The translations under genes and the position numbers were made by a program. The notes under the pieces were generated by a model. It searched no databases. It had not been told where the DNA came from and was given only the letters and a program-made list of their open reading frames with translations. 46,319 bases of DNA from a virus: positions 1-46,319 of the IMG/VR virus record IMGVR_UViG_3300044799_000042; one strand, 5' to 3'. This document shows positions 38,017 through 46,319 of this stretch, piece after piece; the stretch's first letter is position 1, and every line of letters starts with the position of its first letter.

Positions 38017-38045
38017 ATTATATCACTTAGCAGGGATCGTGTCAC
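38017..38045 (-). promoter_or_regulatory. Strong sigma-70 promoter before the HNH/lysis genes
   Basis: On the minus strand GTGACA (38040-38045) and a perfect TATAAT (38017-38022) are 17 bases apart. Transcription would start near 38010, in the 127-base gap between the XhlA-like and HNH genes. It could drive the HNH gene, endolysin and holin separately from the late operon. Confidence 0.8.
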
Positions 38046-38053
38046 CTAGCGCC

Positions 38054-38338
38054 TCACTTCGCGGCCAGAGCACGAATGAGGTTGACGACAGCGTACAGGG
38101 TTCCCGGCAGGCCGATAACCAACATGAAGGCCCACGTCGTCCACTGGTTCTTCTGCCCGCGTTCCTCTTTGCGAAGCAATTCAATCTTCTCGTCAATGAA
38201 GTCGCGCAAACCGTCTACCTTGCCCTCCAGCCGCACGAGGGTAGTGTCCTGGTCTTTCTGCCATCCGTTAGTCCTGCGCTGCGCCTCTTTGAGGGTAGCC
38301 ACATCCTTACCGAGTTCCGTTAGCTCCGCGTCCTCCAT
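38054..38338 (-). CDS. XhlA-like lysis protein
   Basis: This 94-residue protein has a charged coiled-coil N-terminal two thirds (LGKDVATLKEAQRRTNGWQK, LEGKVDGLRDFIDEKIELLR) and a C-terminal membrane helix (WAFMLVIGLPGTLYAVV). This is the layout of XhlA, which works with a holin in Bacillus prophages. It completes the lysis group, though the HNH nuclease and a promoter separate it from endolysin and holin. ATG at 38338 is modest in ribosome signal. Confidence 0.65.
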   Translation of the reverse strand: MEDAELTELGKDVATLKEAQRRTNGWQKDQDTTLVRLEGKVDGLRDFIDEKIELLRKEERGQKNQWTTWAFMLVIGLPGTLYAVVNLIRALAAK

Positions 38339-38347
38339 GTCAGCCGC

Positions 38348-41300
38348 CTACTTTCCTGTGTTTAGGGAAGCCTTACCTAACGCTCGTCGGGCAACCTCAA
38401 CCATTTGCCGCTGTACCGCCTCCAACTGTTCCTTCTTGACTTCGGGGGTCATTGTGCGCGAGTCCTCGATAGCCCGCCGTCGTTTCTGCAAACCCGACAT
38501 CTGGCTATATCCACTTTTCACCCGCGCCAGTTTCACCCTGTCGGTCGCAGCCATCGGCTGTTTTTTGGCTTGGGCGCGAGTCTCTTCTTTGGTCAACCTG
38601 TCATATTCGTTGTACAGTTCATCCACGCTCTGCGACATCGCCGTACTGGTCACGAAGGAACCGATACCCGGAATCCCCGCTGCACCCTGTGTTGCTTGGG
38701 GTGTGGGTTCAATGCCGGTGAGTTGGATGAATGCCCAGTCTGCGGCATCTAGGAAGGTGTCCGCTAACCCGCCGCCGTAGGCGCTGATGTAGTGCTCCAT
38801 CAGTCGGGGCGACAGTTTGAACTGTTCGCCAAGCCACTTCAGCGTTTCGGGGGTGTAAGGACCGTACTGCATCTCTGGCGGGAGGTCCTCTTCGTGTGCC
38901 GGGATGATCGGCGTGCCGGAGTAGAAACGCTTGTTGGCCTGGGCCTCATAGTAGCCAACTAACAACTGAGGTGCGATACTCGGGAGCATCTCACTCAGAA
39001 GATCGCCGGCGAACCCATCGAAGGCTGAAGGATCGCGGTCGTCGATGTAACCCCAGATCCGTTCCGGCAGAGAACCGAAGATGATCCCGGCCTCGTGCGG
39101 TTTGGGTATCCGCAGTAGTACCGCGTCGGGGTCGGTCCCGGTCGGGACGTGCCAGTACATATCCTTTTCTTTAGACGGCAGTTCTTTGTAGCGGTTGTTC
39201 TTGCGGCACATGAGGTAGGTTACGAAAGTGGTCAGTGTAATGCCCGCCAATGCACGGATGGTGAACTGTTTGGGATTGTCGCGTATCGCCCTCCTGAGTT
39301 TGTCGGTTCCTTGGATCGTCGCATTGAAGAACGGCACCATCCGGCGATACCACTTGACCGAAGGGCTGCTTCCCCTACGTGCGAAGTCTACTGTCACATC
39401 GCGGGAACTCAATGCCGCTTCGAGAATGCCCTCCGTTGTCGGATTGGCCTTCACACCCAAGGCGAACTCACCCACACGTGTTCCGGCCTCGCCCCACTCA
39501 CTTAACGCATGGAGGACCTCTATGGGATGGGAAGCGTAATACTCGGCCTCCTGCGCCTGGGTTTTCAGGAGTTCATCGAGAGTACCTTGCAGGTAGTCCC
39601 GGTCCATCGATACCAACGCGGATTGTGCGCCACCTGCGGCCATCCAGTTCCAGTAAAGTTCATCCTTCTTTACGACATGGAACGCGCCTCGCGCCAGGTC
39701 AACGAATGGCTTATATCCATACTTGCTATAGAGGTAAGCATCCAACTGGTCGCGCACCGGGTTGCGCAAGATAAAACTCGGGTTCAGGACCGCACCGGCG
39801 CGTAGGACTTGCGCCGGGATGCTGAGTATGCGGGTGAGGACGTCAACTGATTCCCTGTCTAACGCCAACAGCGCGGGGTACAACTCCGGGTCTACCTGGT
39901 AGGTTTGCGGTTCACCGTCCACGAACACGCGTAGGATGTTCTCCTTCGCGGAGGTGCGCCCGTGCGTGAAAATCTCACTGGCAGCCGCCACGTCCACCTT
40001 AGAAACATCGACGCCCACGCTTTCCAGAGCGTCCGTCACTTCCGCAATAGGCGGGGCGATCTCCGACACAACGTTATCGACTCTCTCTACCCACTTACCG
40101 CCTCCTTCGGTCGCTTCGGCGAGGTCCGCCAACGTCTTACCCACGTTGTTGTGTGCGGCCAGGTTAACGTAAGCGTAGGTATTCTTGATGATGGATTCCA
40201 GGGGGTCGATTATCTCCCGCTCGGAACCCTTCAGCCGCTTCACGGGGTTAGACAGGTTCGCGTATCCCTTGCCACCGCCGGGACCACCAATGACTCGGCT
40301 TTCATCGAATACACGGTAGAAAGGAACGTACTCCTGGTTCATCTTCCGCATTGCGCCTGCGGCAGTCTTGGAGATGATGCCTGACCTGACGAGGGTTTGG
40401 TCGAGAACCTCATCCTGGAACTTGACGAGGGCTTTCTGAATCTTCTCTAGTTCGGGGTGTCCGTCAACGAACTCTTTTGCGTCAGCGGGATCAATGCCTG
40501 TCGCCTTGCCGCGCGCCTCAAGTTCCAGGGCGCGTTTTGCGGTGATGTACCGTCTCACGTTCTCTAGGTTGTCGCGTACCGGCTTAAGGATTGATTCCAG
40601 CGAATCGCCTATTTTCTTGAAGTCCTCGTCCAACACCGCATGATGTAGGAACGTCTCAGCCTTGCCCGTAGATCCTCGCGCCAGCCATGCCAACTTGAAC
40701 GGGTCTTTGGTGATGGGTATTGCCTCGCCGCCAGTCAGTTCCTTGACGACTTTCTCCAACGGCCTCAGTTCATCTACCAGTTTTGTATAGAGTCCGTCCC
40801 AGGTTACGGAGCGACTCACCTTCTCGCCCACGGAGATGGCTGCGGAGATCCGCGCCGCTGCGGGCTGGTTTGCCCAGTCGCTAATCTGCTGCCTTGCGGC
40901 TAGGAGGGTGTCCCGGACCTGCGGGTCGTTCCCGATACGGGACTCGAATTCGGCAAAGTAACCTGGCGCGACTGCCGCAGCGTGATCGGGGTCAGTCAGG
41001 TACAACCGCACAAATTCCGCTACTCCCTCGCGCTGCAGGGCGTCGCCCGTAAGGTTTGGCCCAGCAGGTTTGCCAAGTACCTGCAGTTCCGCATTGAACT
41101 TCGGGTCATCTAAACCTAATACCTTGGCGAGGTAGTGCCCCACCTCGTGAGAGACAACAGTGAGGTTGTTTGCGATGCGTGTACGGATGACTTCGGGTTT
41201 GACCTTGAAGATGCCTTGCGCCTTGCCGACGTAGCGACCGACGCGGATCGGCACACCCAACTTCTCACTGAGGAACTTCACCACATCGCTGCGTTTGACG

Positions 41301-43438
41301 GGTTGTGCCGCCGCTGCGGGTTTGCCCTTCGGGACAATGGGGGCGGTGCCCGCGAAGGCTTGAACTGCAGGTGGCTTCTCGATGGTGGGTTCCACTATCG
41401 ACACCCTACCCGCGCCAGGGAAGCGGCCTGCGGGGGCTGTGGGCGGTGCTGTTACACGTGGAGCGGCGATCTGCCCTGCGGAGGGCATCTTACTAGGGGT
41501 AGCCTGAGATATTGGCTGTACGGGCCTCGTGGTGAGTCCTTCTGCGGCCTGCGGCGGGGTGAGCCTCGTTGAACCGTCCGCGAGGGTCGTACTCTGCCAC
41601 TTACCCGCCCTTAACCGGCGTGCGCTTACCGGGTCGAGTTTAACTCCAGGTTTCAGGGTGATAGAAGCGACTATCTGGCTTCCGTTGAAAGGAGCCTTAA
41701 TGATCTGATACTCGGGAGGAGCACCCGTTATAGCCTCTGAAACCCTCGCACCGATTTTGGTACGCATGGGAATTACATCAATAACATCCATGTTCTTGAA
41801 CTCAACAACCGCGCCCTTGCCTGTTTGCCCGATAGCAAGGTACGATTCCGGGCTAACCCATGTTCCCGTAAAGTCCATCGAACCCGTTGCCATTGTGGTG
41901 GCGGTGCGTGGATCTGTCTCGTGGTAAAGAGCCTTGATGCCGCGCCCACTAGCCGCAAAACCACTCACGTATTCTTCAGAGGGCACATTCCCCTTCGCGA
42001 TGAGCGCCGCCTGGTCGGAAGGCACCTGCCTACCGAGAAGATCGACAGGAGCTGCGCCGCGCTGGACAACCTCCTTGACCGCCTGCGCGCGGGTGAGTGA
42101 TGTCAGCGGGATGGGTAGAGCCACATTGGGTGCCTGCGCCGCGCCAGTGGGCTGAGCGACGCCCTGCGGCACGGTGGCTAGGCCAGTCTGTGCCGTCGGG
42201 GGTTCACCGGGGGTGTAGGGTGCGATCTGGCCGCCAGCCATTGCACCCCCAATCGTGACTGGCCCCATCGCGGGCACGTTGACTCCCACGACGGCTTGCG
42301 GTACTCCGGGTTTGGCCTCCATGACTTCGGCCTGTCTGAGGAAGTTGTGAACTATCTTCGGCTGTCCGTCCTCCAACATGACGCCAAAGACGTATCGCAC
42401 AGAAGCCGTCTTGGGGTCGTACTGGAAGGCAAAGGTCGATTCGCCGGGCAGCATCGTCCACTCGGGGCCAGTAGCCCCTTTCTCGATAAGTGTCCGGGCG
42501 AGTCGGTAGTAGTCAGCAGTCCTGCCCTTCGGCGCGAGTCCAACGGACGCGAAGAACACGTTCAAGGCCGCACCCAGCGCGGCTTCTGCTCCTACTTCGG
42601 TAATCGCGGAACCTATGTTTATCGGTTCACCCTGAACCCACTTGGCGACCTGACGAGTCACACCACGTGCTGCGCCTGCGCCCGCGCCAGTGACCGCAGG
42701 CGCGATGTACGGAAGCGCCTTCTCCATCGTGGGCGACAGGGCTTTGGGGAAGTGTTTCGCAAGTGTATTACTGATGCTGCGAGTAACAAAGGGGGCGACG
42801 AGATCGCCCGCCGCACCGATGGCGGCAGAGACGCCGATGGTCGTAACCGCTTCTTTGGCTGTGACCTTCTCGCCGCCAAGTGCCTTCTGCCCTACCTGGG
42901 TAGCCGCTATTGTGCCGAGACGCGCCGCGCCCGCTAGGGCAGGAACCGCCTTCGCTGCCGCGCCGCCGAGGAGTCCAGGCACACCGATGAGTGTACCCGC
43001 CATGCCCGTAACAGCACCAAGTGCGGCTTCAGCCTTCGACCGAGGAGGAGCGATCCTTTGCGCGGGCACCGGGACTGGCGCGATAGCGCCCTTGATGGCT
43101 TGGCCTACTGCGTAGGGATACGGGGTCATCTGTTCCAGGGGAATGCCATACTCGCGCCGCATCTCGCCCACGCCGTGATAAGCCGGGAGAGACTCAACTA
43201 TTTGGGCGCGGGTCATCCTCTCAGGCGGGGAATACCCTTGCGACACCAGAAGATTGAGTCCCTTGCGCGTGAGAGAGTCCCAGGTACGTGCCCCTGTTTC
43301 TATCTCCCCATTGAGTAGTAAAGCCCTGCCTTTATCGGTTAGGCGGTCAAACGTGAGGGTGCCAGCGTCAAGGAGGCGTTGCAGACGTTCCGCGTCGCTT
43401 ATCGGACTAACCCCGCCGCCTTGCACTAGTGCCCTCAT
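38348..43438 (-). CDS. Giant internal virion/ejection protein with zincin and ART-like parts
   Basis: This 1,696-residue protein starts at ATG 43438, overlapping the previous stop. It is the largest gene. Residues about 135-240 are hydrophobic and Ala/Gly rich. A segment from about 503 (ALYHETDP) to 620 resembles an ADP-ribosyltransferase-like fold. HEVGH at 764-768 is a zincin metallopeptidase motif, with a later AEFVRLYLTDP. The C-terminal third (about 1200-1500, with NPSFILRNPVRDQ) looks like LPD38, a domain of large polyvalent proteins. In podoviruses such proteins ride in the head and enter the cell first. Which activities function is unknown. Confidence 0.7.
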   Translation of the reverse strand: MRALVQGGGVSPISDAERLQRLLDAGTLTFDRLTDKGRALLLNGEIETGARTWDSLTRKGLNLLVSQGYSPPERMTRAQIVESLPAYHGVGEMRREYGIPLEQMTPYPYAVGQAIKGAIAPVPVPAQRIAPPRSKAEAALGAVTGMAGTLIGVPGLLGGAAAKAVPALAGAARLGTIAATQVGQKALGGEKVTAKEAVTTIGVSAAIGAAGDLVAPFVTRSISNTLAKHFPKALSPTMEKALPYIAPAVTGAGAGAARGVTRQVAKWVQGEPINIGSAITEVGAEAALGAALNVFFASVGLAPKGRTADYYRLARTLIEKGATGPEWTMLPGESTFAFQYDPKTASVRYVFGVMLEDGQPKIVHNFLRQAEVMEAKPGVPQAVVGVNVPAMGPVTIGGAMAGGQIAPYTPGEPPTAQTGLATVPQGVAQPTGAAQAPNVALPIPLTSLTRAQAVKEVVQRGAAPVDLLGRQVPSDQAALIAKGNVPSEEYVSGFAASGRGIKALYHETDPRTATTMATGSMDFTGTWVSPESYLAIGQTGKGAVVEFKNMDVIDVIPMRTKIGARVSEAITGAPPEYQIIKAPFNGSQIVASITLKPGVKLDPVSARRLRAGKWQSTTLADGSTRLTPPQAAEGLTTRPVQPISQATPSKMPSAGQIAAPRVTAPPTAPAGRFPGAGRVSIVEPTIEKPPAVQAFAGTAPIVPKGKPAAAAQPVKRSDVVKFLSEKLGVPIRVGRYVGKAQGIFKVKPEVIRTRIANNLTVVSHEVGHYLAKVLGLDDPKFNAELQVLGKPAGPNLTGDALQREGVAEFVRLYLTDPDHAAAVAPGYFAEFESRIGNDPQVRDTLLAARQQISDWANQPAAARISAAISVGEKVSRSVTWDGLYTKLVDELRPLEKVVKELTGGEAIPITKDPFKLAWLARGSTGKAETFLHHAVLDEDFKKIGDSLESILKPVRDNLENVRRYITAKRALELEARGKATGIDPADAKEFVDGHPELEKIQKALVKFQDEVLDQTLVRSGIISKTAAGAMRKMNQEYVPFYRVFDESRVIGGPGGGKGYANLSNPVKRLKGSEREIIDPLESIIKNTYAYVNLAAHNNVGKTLADLAEATEGGGKWVERVDNVVSEIAPPIAEVTDALESVGVDVSKVDVAAASEIFTHGRTSAKENILRVFVDGEPQTYQVDPELYPALLALDRESVDVLTRILSIPAQVLRAGAVLNPSFILRNPVRDQLDAYLYSKYGYKPFVDLARGAFHVVKKDELYWNWMAAGGAQSALVSMDRDYLQGTLDELLKTQAQEAEYYASHPIEVLHALSEWGEAGTRVGEFALGVKANPTTEGILEAALSSRDVTVDFARRGSSPSVKWYRRMVPFFNATIQGTDKLRRAIRDNPKQFTIRALAGITLTTFVTYLMCRKNNRYKELPSKEKDMYWHVPTGTDPDAVLLRIPKPHEAGIIFGSLPERIWGYIDDRDPSAFDGFAGDLLSEMLPSIAPQLLVGYYEAQANKRFYSGTPIIPAHEEDLPPEMQYGPYTPETLKWLGEQFKLSPRLMEHYISAYGGGLADTFLDAADWAFIQLTGIEPTPQATQGAAGIPGIGSFVTSTAMSQSVDELYNEYDRLTKEETRAQAKKQPMAATDRVKLARVKSGYSQMSGLQKRRRAIEDSRTMTPEVKKEQLEAVQRQMVEVARRALGKASLNTGK

Positions 43439-44553
43439 TTCGTGTAACCCCCCTTTGTCCACTCATCCACGGTCTCCGATGTCGTCGCCGGTGCCGCCTG
43501 TCCTTGCAGGAGCCGCATGTACTTCTGGATAATGGTCTCCAGCACCGCCTCGTTTTCCTCGCCTTCCCAGGCGAAGTCTTTCTGAGCCATACCCATTGCG
43601 ATGGAACGCACGTTGGCCGCCGTGATACCTAAGAACCTCTGTTCGTCCTCGGTGAGCGGCATACCCTGCGCGAGTTTGTTGTAGATGGTGTCCTCGTACT
43701 GTTCCTTCGGAGTGCGTACCGCAGGTGCTTTCGGTTGTCCCGCCTGCGCAAGCGTCTGGCCCTGGTAATACTGCGTCTGTGCAAACTCAGCGCCCCACCG
43801 TTTCTGCGCCTCAGCCGCTGTCGCCGCTCGTTCTTTCCCTGCCGCGACCGCCTGCCCTGCGGCAAATGTGGGTTGACCCATGTAGGTTCCCGTAACCCCC
43901 GCTTCGCTCAAACCGAACTGGCGGTTAGTCTCAACGATGTCCCGCAGCAGTTTGGCCTTCGCCGTGGCTGTATCTTCCTCGTAACGCTGCCGCTCGACAA
44001 ATGCCTGTAACCCTTGCAGTTGGTTGGTCAACTGTTGCTGTTGTTGGCTCCGCGCCTCCCCCATCATGGAGGGGATAAGTTGCCCGGCGCGGATGTCCGC
44101 CTCGCTCTGCACTTGACCAAACGCCCCAATTGCCGGGGTGCTGCGGAGCATGGTGCGCGAAGCCAAGTCCCTCCGCAAGGCCGCCATAGCCTCTCCGCGT
44201 TGTAGGTCAAGATAACCTTTCTGCGCCTGATACTCGGGGCTTGCCACTACCTGTTGAGGCGTGACCGGCGCGGCTGAGAGTAACCCCTGGAATTTCTGCA
44301 ACGCCGCCAGCACATCAGGTCCATAGTCGTAACGCGGGGCGGTGTTCAATTGGGGCATGTACGCCGTCACGTCGGGGATGGACCCAGGATAGGCGTAACT
44401 CCTCCCGCCCGTCTCAAGGGGCGGCTGGTAGTAACGCTTGCCGCCCAGTGTGACCCAGCCAGGTTCTTCCCAACCGATAGCCTCGTTGGGTATGCCCTGC
44501 CGCCGCAGTATGTCCCTCATCCATTCCATGCCCTGCGGTATAGTGGTTGACAT
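43435..44553 (-). CDS. Second ejection/internal virion-like protein
   Basis: This 372-residue protein starts MSTTIPQGMEWMRDILRRQG, behind AGGAGGCATGTTCG. The middle (about 95-245) is helical, Gln and Ala rich with a predicted coiled coil (RSQQQQQLTNQLQGLQAF, ERQRYEEDTATAKAK). It sits directly before the giant protein and overlaps it by 4 bp. In podoviruses the genes around the tail often encode two or three such inner proteins that form the ejection channel. Identity rests on that context and composition. Confidence 0.55.
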   Translation of the reverse strand: MSTTIPQGMEWMRDILRRQGIPNEAIGWEEPGWVTLGGKRYYQPPLETGGRSYAYPGSIPDVTAYMPQLNTAPRYDYGPDVLAALQKFQGLLSAAPVTPQQVVASPEYQAQKGYLDLQRGEAMAALRRDLASRTMLRSTPAIGAFGQVQSEADIRAGQLIPSMMGEARSQQQQQLTNQLQGLQAFVERQRYEEDTATAKAKLLRDIVETNRQFGLSEAGVTGTYMGQPTFAAGQAVAAGKERAATAAEAQKRWGAEFAQTQYYQGQTLAQAGQPKAPAVRTPKEQYEDTIYNKLAQGMPLTEDEQRFLGITAANVRSIAMGMAQKDFAWEGEENEAVLETIIQKYMRLLQGQAAPATTSETVDEWTKGGYTK

Positions 44554-44578
44554 CGAACATGCCTCCTAAAACGAAGCA

Positions 44579-44596
44579 CCCCCGCATTTGCGAGGG
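44579..44596 (-). terminator. Short hairpin between tail and ejection genes
   Basis: On the minus strand CCCTCGC pairs with GCGGGGG (seven pairs, one G-U) around a four-base loop. A GTTTT run comes only nine bases later. It is a weak terminator or mRNA-processing site. Confidence 0.35.
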
Positions 44597-44631
44597 CGCG
44601 AGATGGAGACTCGGAAACTTTGGTTCAGATT

Positions 44632-45360
44632 CTAAGGCAGATACGCCTTGACGAAGTAGGTGGCCTGTATCCTGCCTAACTGCGACGAAGCCAGCGAGAT
44701 GGTGTTCCAACCGACGGCCAGGTATTGCGCTATGTCTAGTGAATCCTGGTCTGCGGTGAACCCCGTAATCGCGCCGCCCAAAGCGACCGTCCTGTCAGTG
44801 CCGTTGATAGTCACCGTTACACCGGTTGCCGAAGTGCCTTCGTAGATGTCGTGAACCAGGTCGTGGGTGTGGGCAGCGATTGTCACAGCATGGGTATGGG
44901 CGGCGAGGGTAACATCATGGTCGTGGCTTGCGTCTGCAATGGTATGCCCGTGGCTACCATCGGAAGCCACAGCACCAGCATGGGTATGCGCGCCGTCAAG
45001 TGAAGTCACACCGAAACCCGATGTCTTGCCGTAATCGGTGAACCAGTGATCGTCAGCCGAAGTCGTGGTAGTGCCCCCGCCCGCCGCGCTCGTCGGTGTG
45101 CTTGCCCCGCCACTTGCAGCCCCCGTGCCGTAACTCCTGAAGGCCAGGAGTTTCAGCCGCAGGAACCCCCGGTCTATGAGTTTGCAATCAGTCGGAATGT
45201 AGAGGCTCAGTGAGAGGGGATGTGTTGCGTCCACGTTCTCCTCTTCGTGGTCCTGCCATACCGCACGCATGGACTCCACGCCCATGGTGTACTCCTGGTC
45301 TCTCTTGAACATCGCCAATTCGCTCCGCAGGGCTTCAACCTGTTTGGCCAGTTCGTCCAC
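44632..45360 (-). CDS. Tail-fibre/needle-like protein with His-rich repeats
   Basis: The start is GTG at 45360, one base after the nozzle gene stop. The long in-frame upstream extension is a shadow of that gene. The 242-residue protein begins MDELAKQVEALRSELAMFKR (coiled coil). A Gly/Thr/Ser-rich linker leads to residues 140-190, with repeated H-T-H and H-D-H units such as DGAHTHAG, GSHGHTIAD and LAAHTHAV. Such repeats occur in trimeric phage fibres and spikes, where histidines may hold metal. The C-terminus is beta-rich and hydrophobic. It may form the needle or a receptor-binding tip. No search was possible. Confidence 0.6.
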   Translation of the reverse strand: MDELAKQVEALRSELAMFKRDQEYTMGVESMRAVWQDHEEENVDATHPLSLSLYIPTDCKLIDRGFLRLKLLAFRSYGTGAASGGASTPTSAAGGGTTTTSADDHWFTDYGKTSGFGVTSLDGAHTHAGAVASDGSHGHTIADASHDHDVTLAAHTHAVTIAAHTHDLVHDIYEGTSATGVTVTINGTDRTVALGGAITGFTADQDSLDIAQYLAVGWNTISLASSQLGRIQATYFVKAYLP

Positions 45361-45361
45361 G

Positions 45362-46319
45362 TCAACTACCCGCCCTTCTGTACTGGATATTAAGGTCGTG
45401 GACGGCGACCGTGCCTGTGCCGCTGAGGTACACCCGGAACAGGCCAGAACGGATAGACTCAGCGTTAGCGAAAGGCAGAGGCAGGCGAACCTGCGTGATG
45501 CTGGTCCCTGCGGATACCGTTTTCGCTGTACCATAGGAACCTCCTTCGGTCGTGGAAATTTGCGCCGTGGCGGTCCCGCCCGACGCGAGGCTCATCATAG
45601 CATAGATGTAGGCGATTTCCTTCTTCTGCCAGCTAGACCCCAGGAAGGAAGGACCTACCGTGGCAGACCACGTTATCGCCGTGCCTGCGTCGGTCGTGCC
45701 CTGGAATGTGCGGAGATATCCGTCACTAGTGCCTACAAGTGCGGTTTCCTCTCCCGTGAAACGGTAGGAACCCGCCGCCCTCATCGAGGCACCCGTACCC
45801 ACGAACCACCCGTAGTCCTTGTCGTAACAGAACCACTTATACGCGCTGCCCATCACCGGGACAGAACACCAGTACCTGCCTACGTCGTCAATCCAGGCGC
45901 AGGAGTTGACTATCGTGGTCCAGTCTATCGTGTCGAAGGTGGTCTTGATGGGTTCGTAGTCTACCTGGACGCTGCCGCCGCTCCACCTTGCGAATCCCTT
46001 GTCCGTGAGCCATACCCACACCCCGTTGACGTTCTGCACAGTCCGGCCTTGCGGTGTGCCGTAGGGTGCGAGGAACCTTATGTTCCACAGGGCAGGGCGG
46101 TTCGGCGTGTCAGGTCCGTTCAGGACAGCCAACCCGTACCGCGTCCAGATGAGTACCTTGCCTTGTACCTTGTCGAAACCTAACTGGGTGATGTAGTCGC
46201 CTTCCCTCGCGGTGACGGTGATACTGCCAGCGTTGTTCGCCGCCGCCGCAGTCCAAACTGTGGGCAGGGCCTCATCGCAGAAGTAGATGTCACCTGGGGT
46301 AGCCGTTACGCCCGCTACA
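45362..46319 (-). CDS. Nozzle/tail-hub beta-propeller-like protein, C-terminal part
   Basis: This is the rest of the gene that begins at 613 in the left part of the window. It contributes the last 272 residues. The segment includes SAYKWFCYDKDYGWFVGTG and RFTGEETALVGTSDGYLRTF, further propeller-like blades, and ends with a beta-rich VAVHDLNIQYRRAG. The gene stops one base before the start of the His-rich protein. The terminal 140 bases of this part duplicate the left end. Confidence 0.7.
   Translation of the reverse strand, partial: VAGVTATPGDIYFCDEALPTVWTAAAANNAGSITVTAREGDYITQLGFDKVQGKVLIWTRYGLAVLNGPDTPNRPALWNIRFLAPYGTPQGRTVQNVNGVWVWLTDKGFARWSGGSVQVDYEPIKTTFDTIDWTTIVNSCAWIDDVGRYWCSVPVMGSAYKWFCYDKDYGWFVGTGASMRAAGSYRFTGEETALVGTSDGYLRTFQGTTDAGTAITWSATVGPSFLGSSWQKKEIAYIYAMMSLASGGTATAQISTTEGGSYGTAKTVSAGTSITQVRLPLPFANAESIRSGLFRVYLSGTGTVAVHDLNIQYRRAGS
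46180..46319. repeat. Contig-end overlap, right copy
   Basis: This is the second copy of window bases 1-140, with T at 46306 where the left copy has C. It supports a closed circular or permuted genome. Confidence 0.9.

Overview
The window is a complete temperate tailed-phage genome, a circular contig cut open inside a structural gene. The first and last 140 bases are the same sequence with one mismatch, so the unique circle is about 46,179 bp. One 476-residue gene runs across the junction. The DNA is GC-rich. Most genes start behind strong AGGAGG-type ribosome sites, with many GTG and TTG starts. An LLH-type holin, an XhlA-like protein, an ArpU-like late regulator and a tRNA-Ala(GGC) attachment site all fit a Bacillota (Firmicutes) host. 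That host call is an inference. A beta-propeller nozzle candidate, a large portal, two long ejection-type proteins and a beta-helix tailspike, with no recognisable tape measure or sheath, suggest podovirus morphology.

Layout. Nearly everything is on the minus strand and reads downward in coordinate. A consensus promoter at 33.2 kb starts the early region (33.1 to 18.2 kb): an excisionase-like HTH protein, many small zinc-binding proteins, a Cas4-like exonuclease and a Sak4-like annealing ATPase, a replication initiator carrying three 21-bp repeats (likely origin), a resolvase-like nuclease, an ArpU/RinA-like late regulator, a metallophosphoesterase and a DUF5681 protein. Late genes follow: large terminase, portal, scaffold, major capsid protein, head fibre, adaptor and tailspike. 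Across the junction come the nozzle, a His-rich tail protein, two ejection proteins (one of 1,696 residues), and a lysis block interrupted by an HNH nuclease. The block ends at a terminator at 35.7 kb. On the plus strand, a LexA/CI-type repressor, a small membrane protein and a tyrosine integrase abut an attP made of the 3' part of a tRNA-Ala(GGC) gene.

Two features stand out. First, 22.8 to 23.4 kb carries no credible protein gene, but its minus strand folds into a dense set of long helices. These include a multibranch domain, a hairpin whose loop matches an upstream octamer (possible pseudoknot), GNRA-type loops and a CCA-ended tRNA-like fold. I read this as a large structured noncoding RNA of about 610 nt, comparable in size and setting to the phage RNAs GOLLD and ROOL, though class membership is untested. 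Second, a plus-strand cassette (FkbM methyltransferase, GT4 glycosyltransferase, O-antigen ligase/polymerase-like protein) sits inside the minus-strand late operon beside the tailspike. A 13-codon minus-strand ORF lies at its edge. It looks like a lysogenic-conversion module that remodels the host surface polysaccharide.

Working model: in the lysogen the plus-strand genes (repressor, membrane protein, integrase and probably the polysaccharide cassette) are expressed. On induction, minus-strand transcription runs from 33.2 kb round the circle through terminator-like hairpins at 23.7 and 18.2 kb, probably under the ArpU-like regulator, and stops beside attP.
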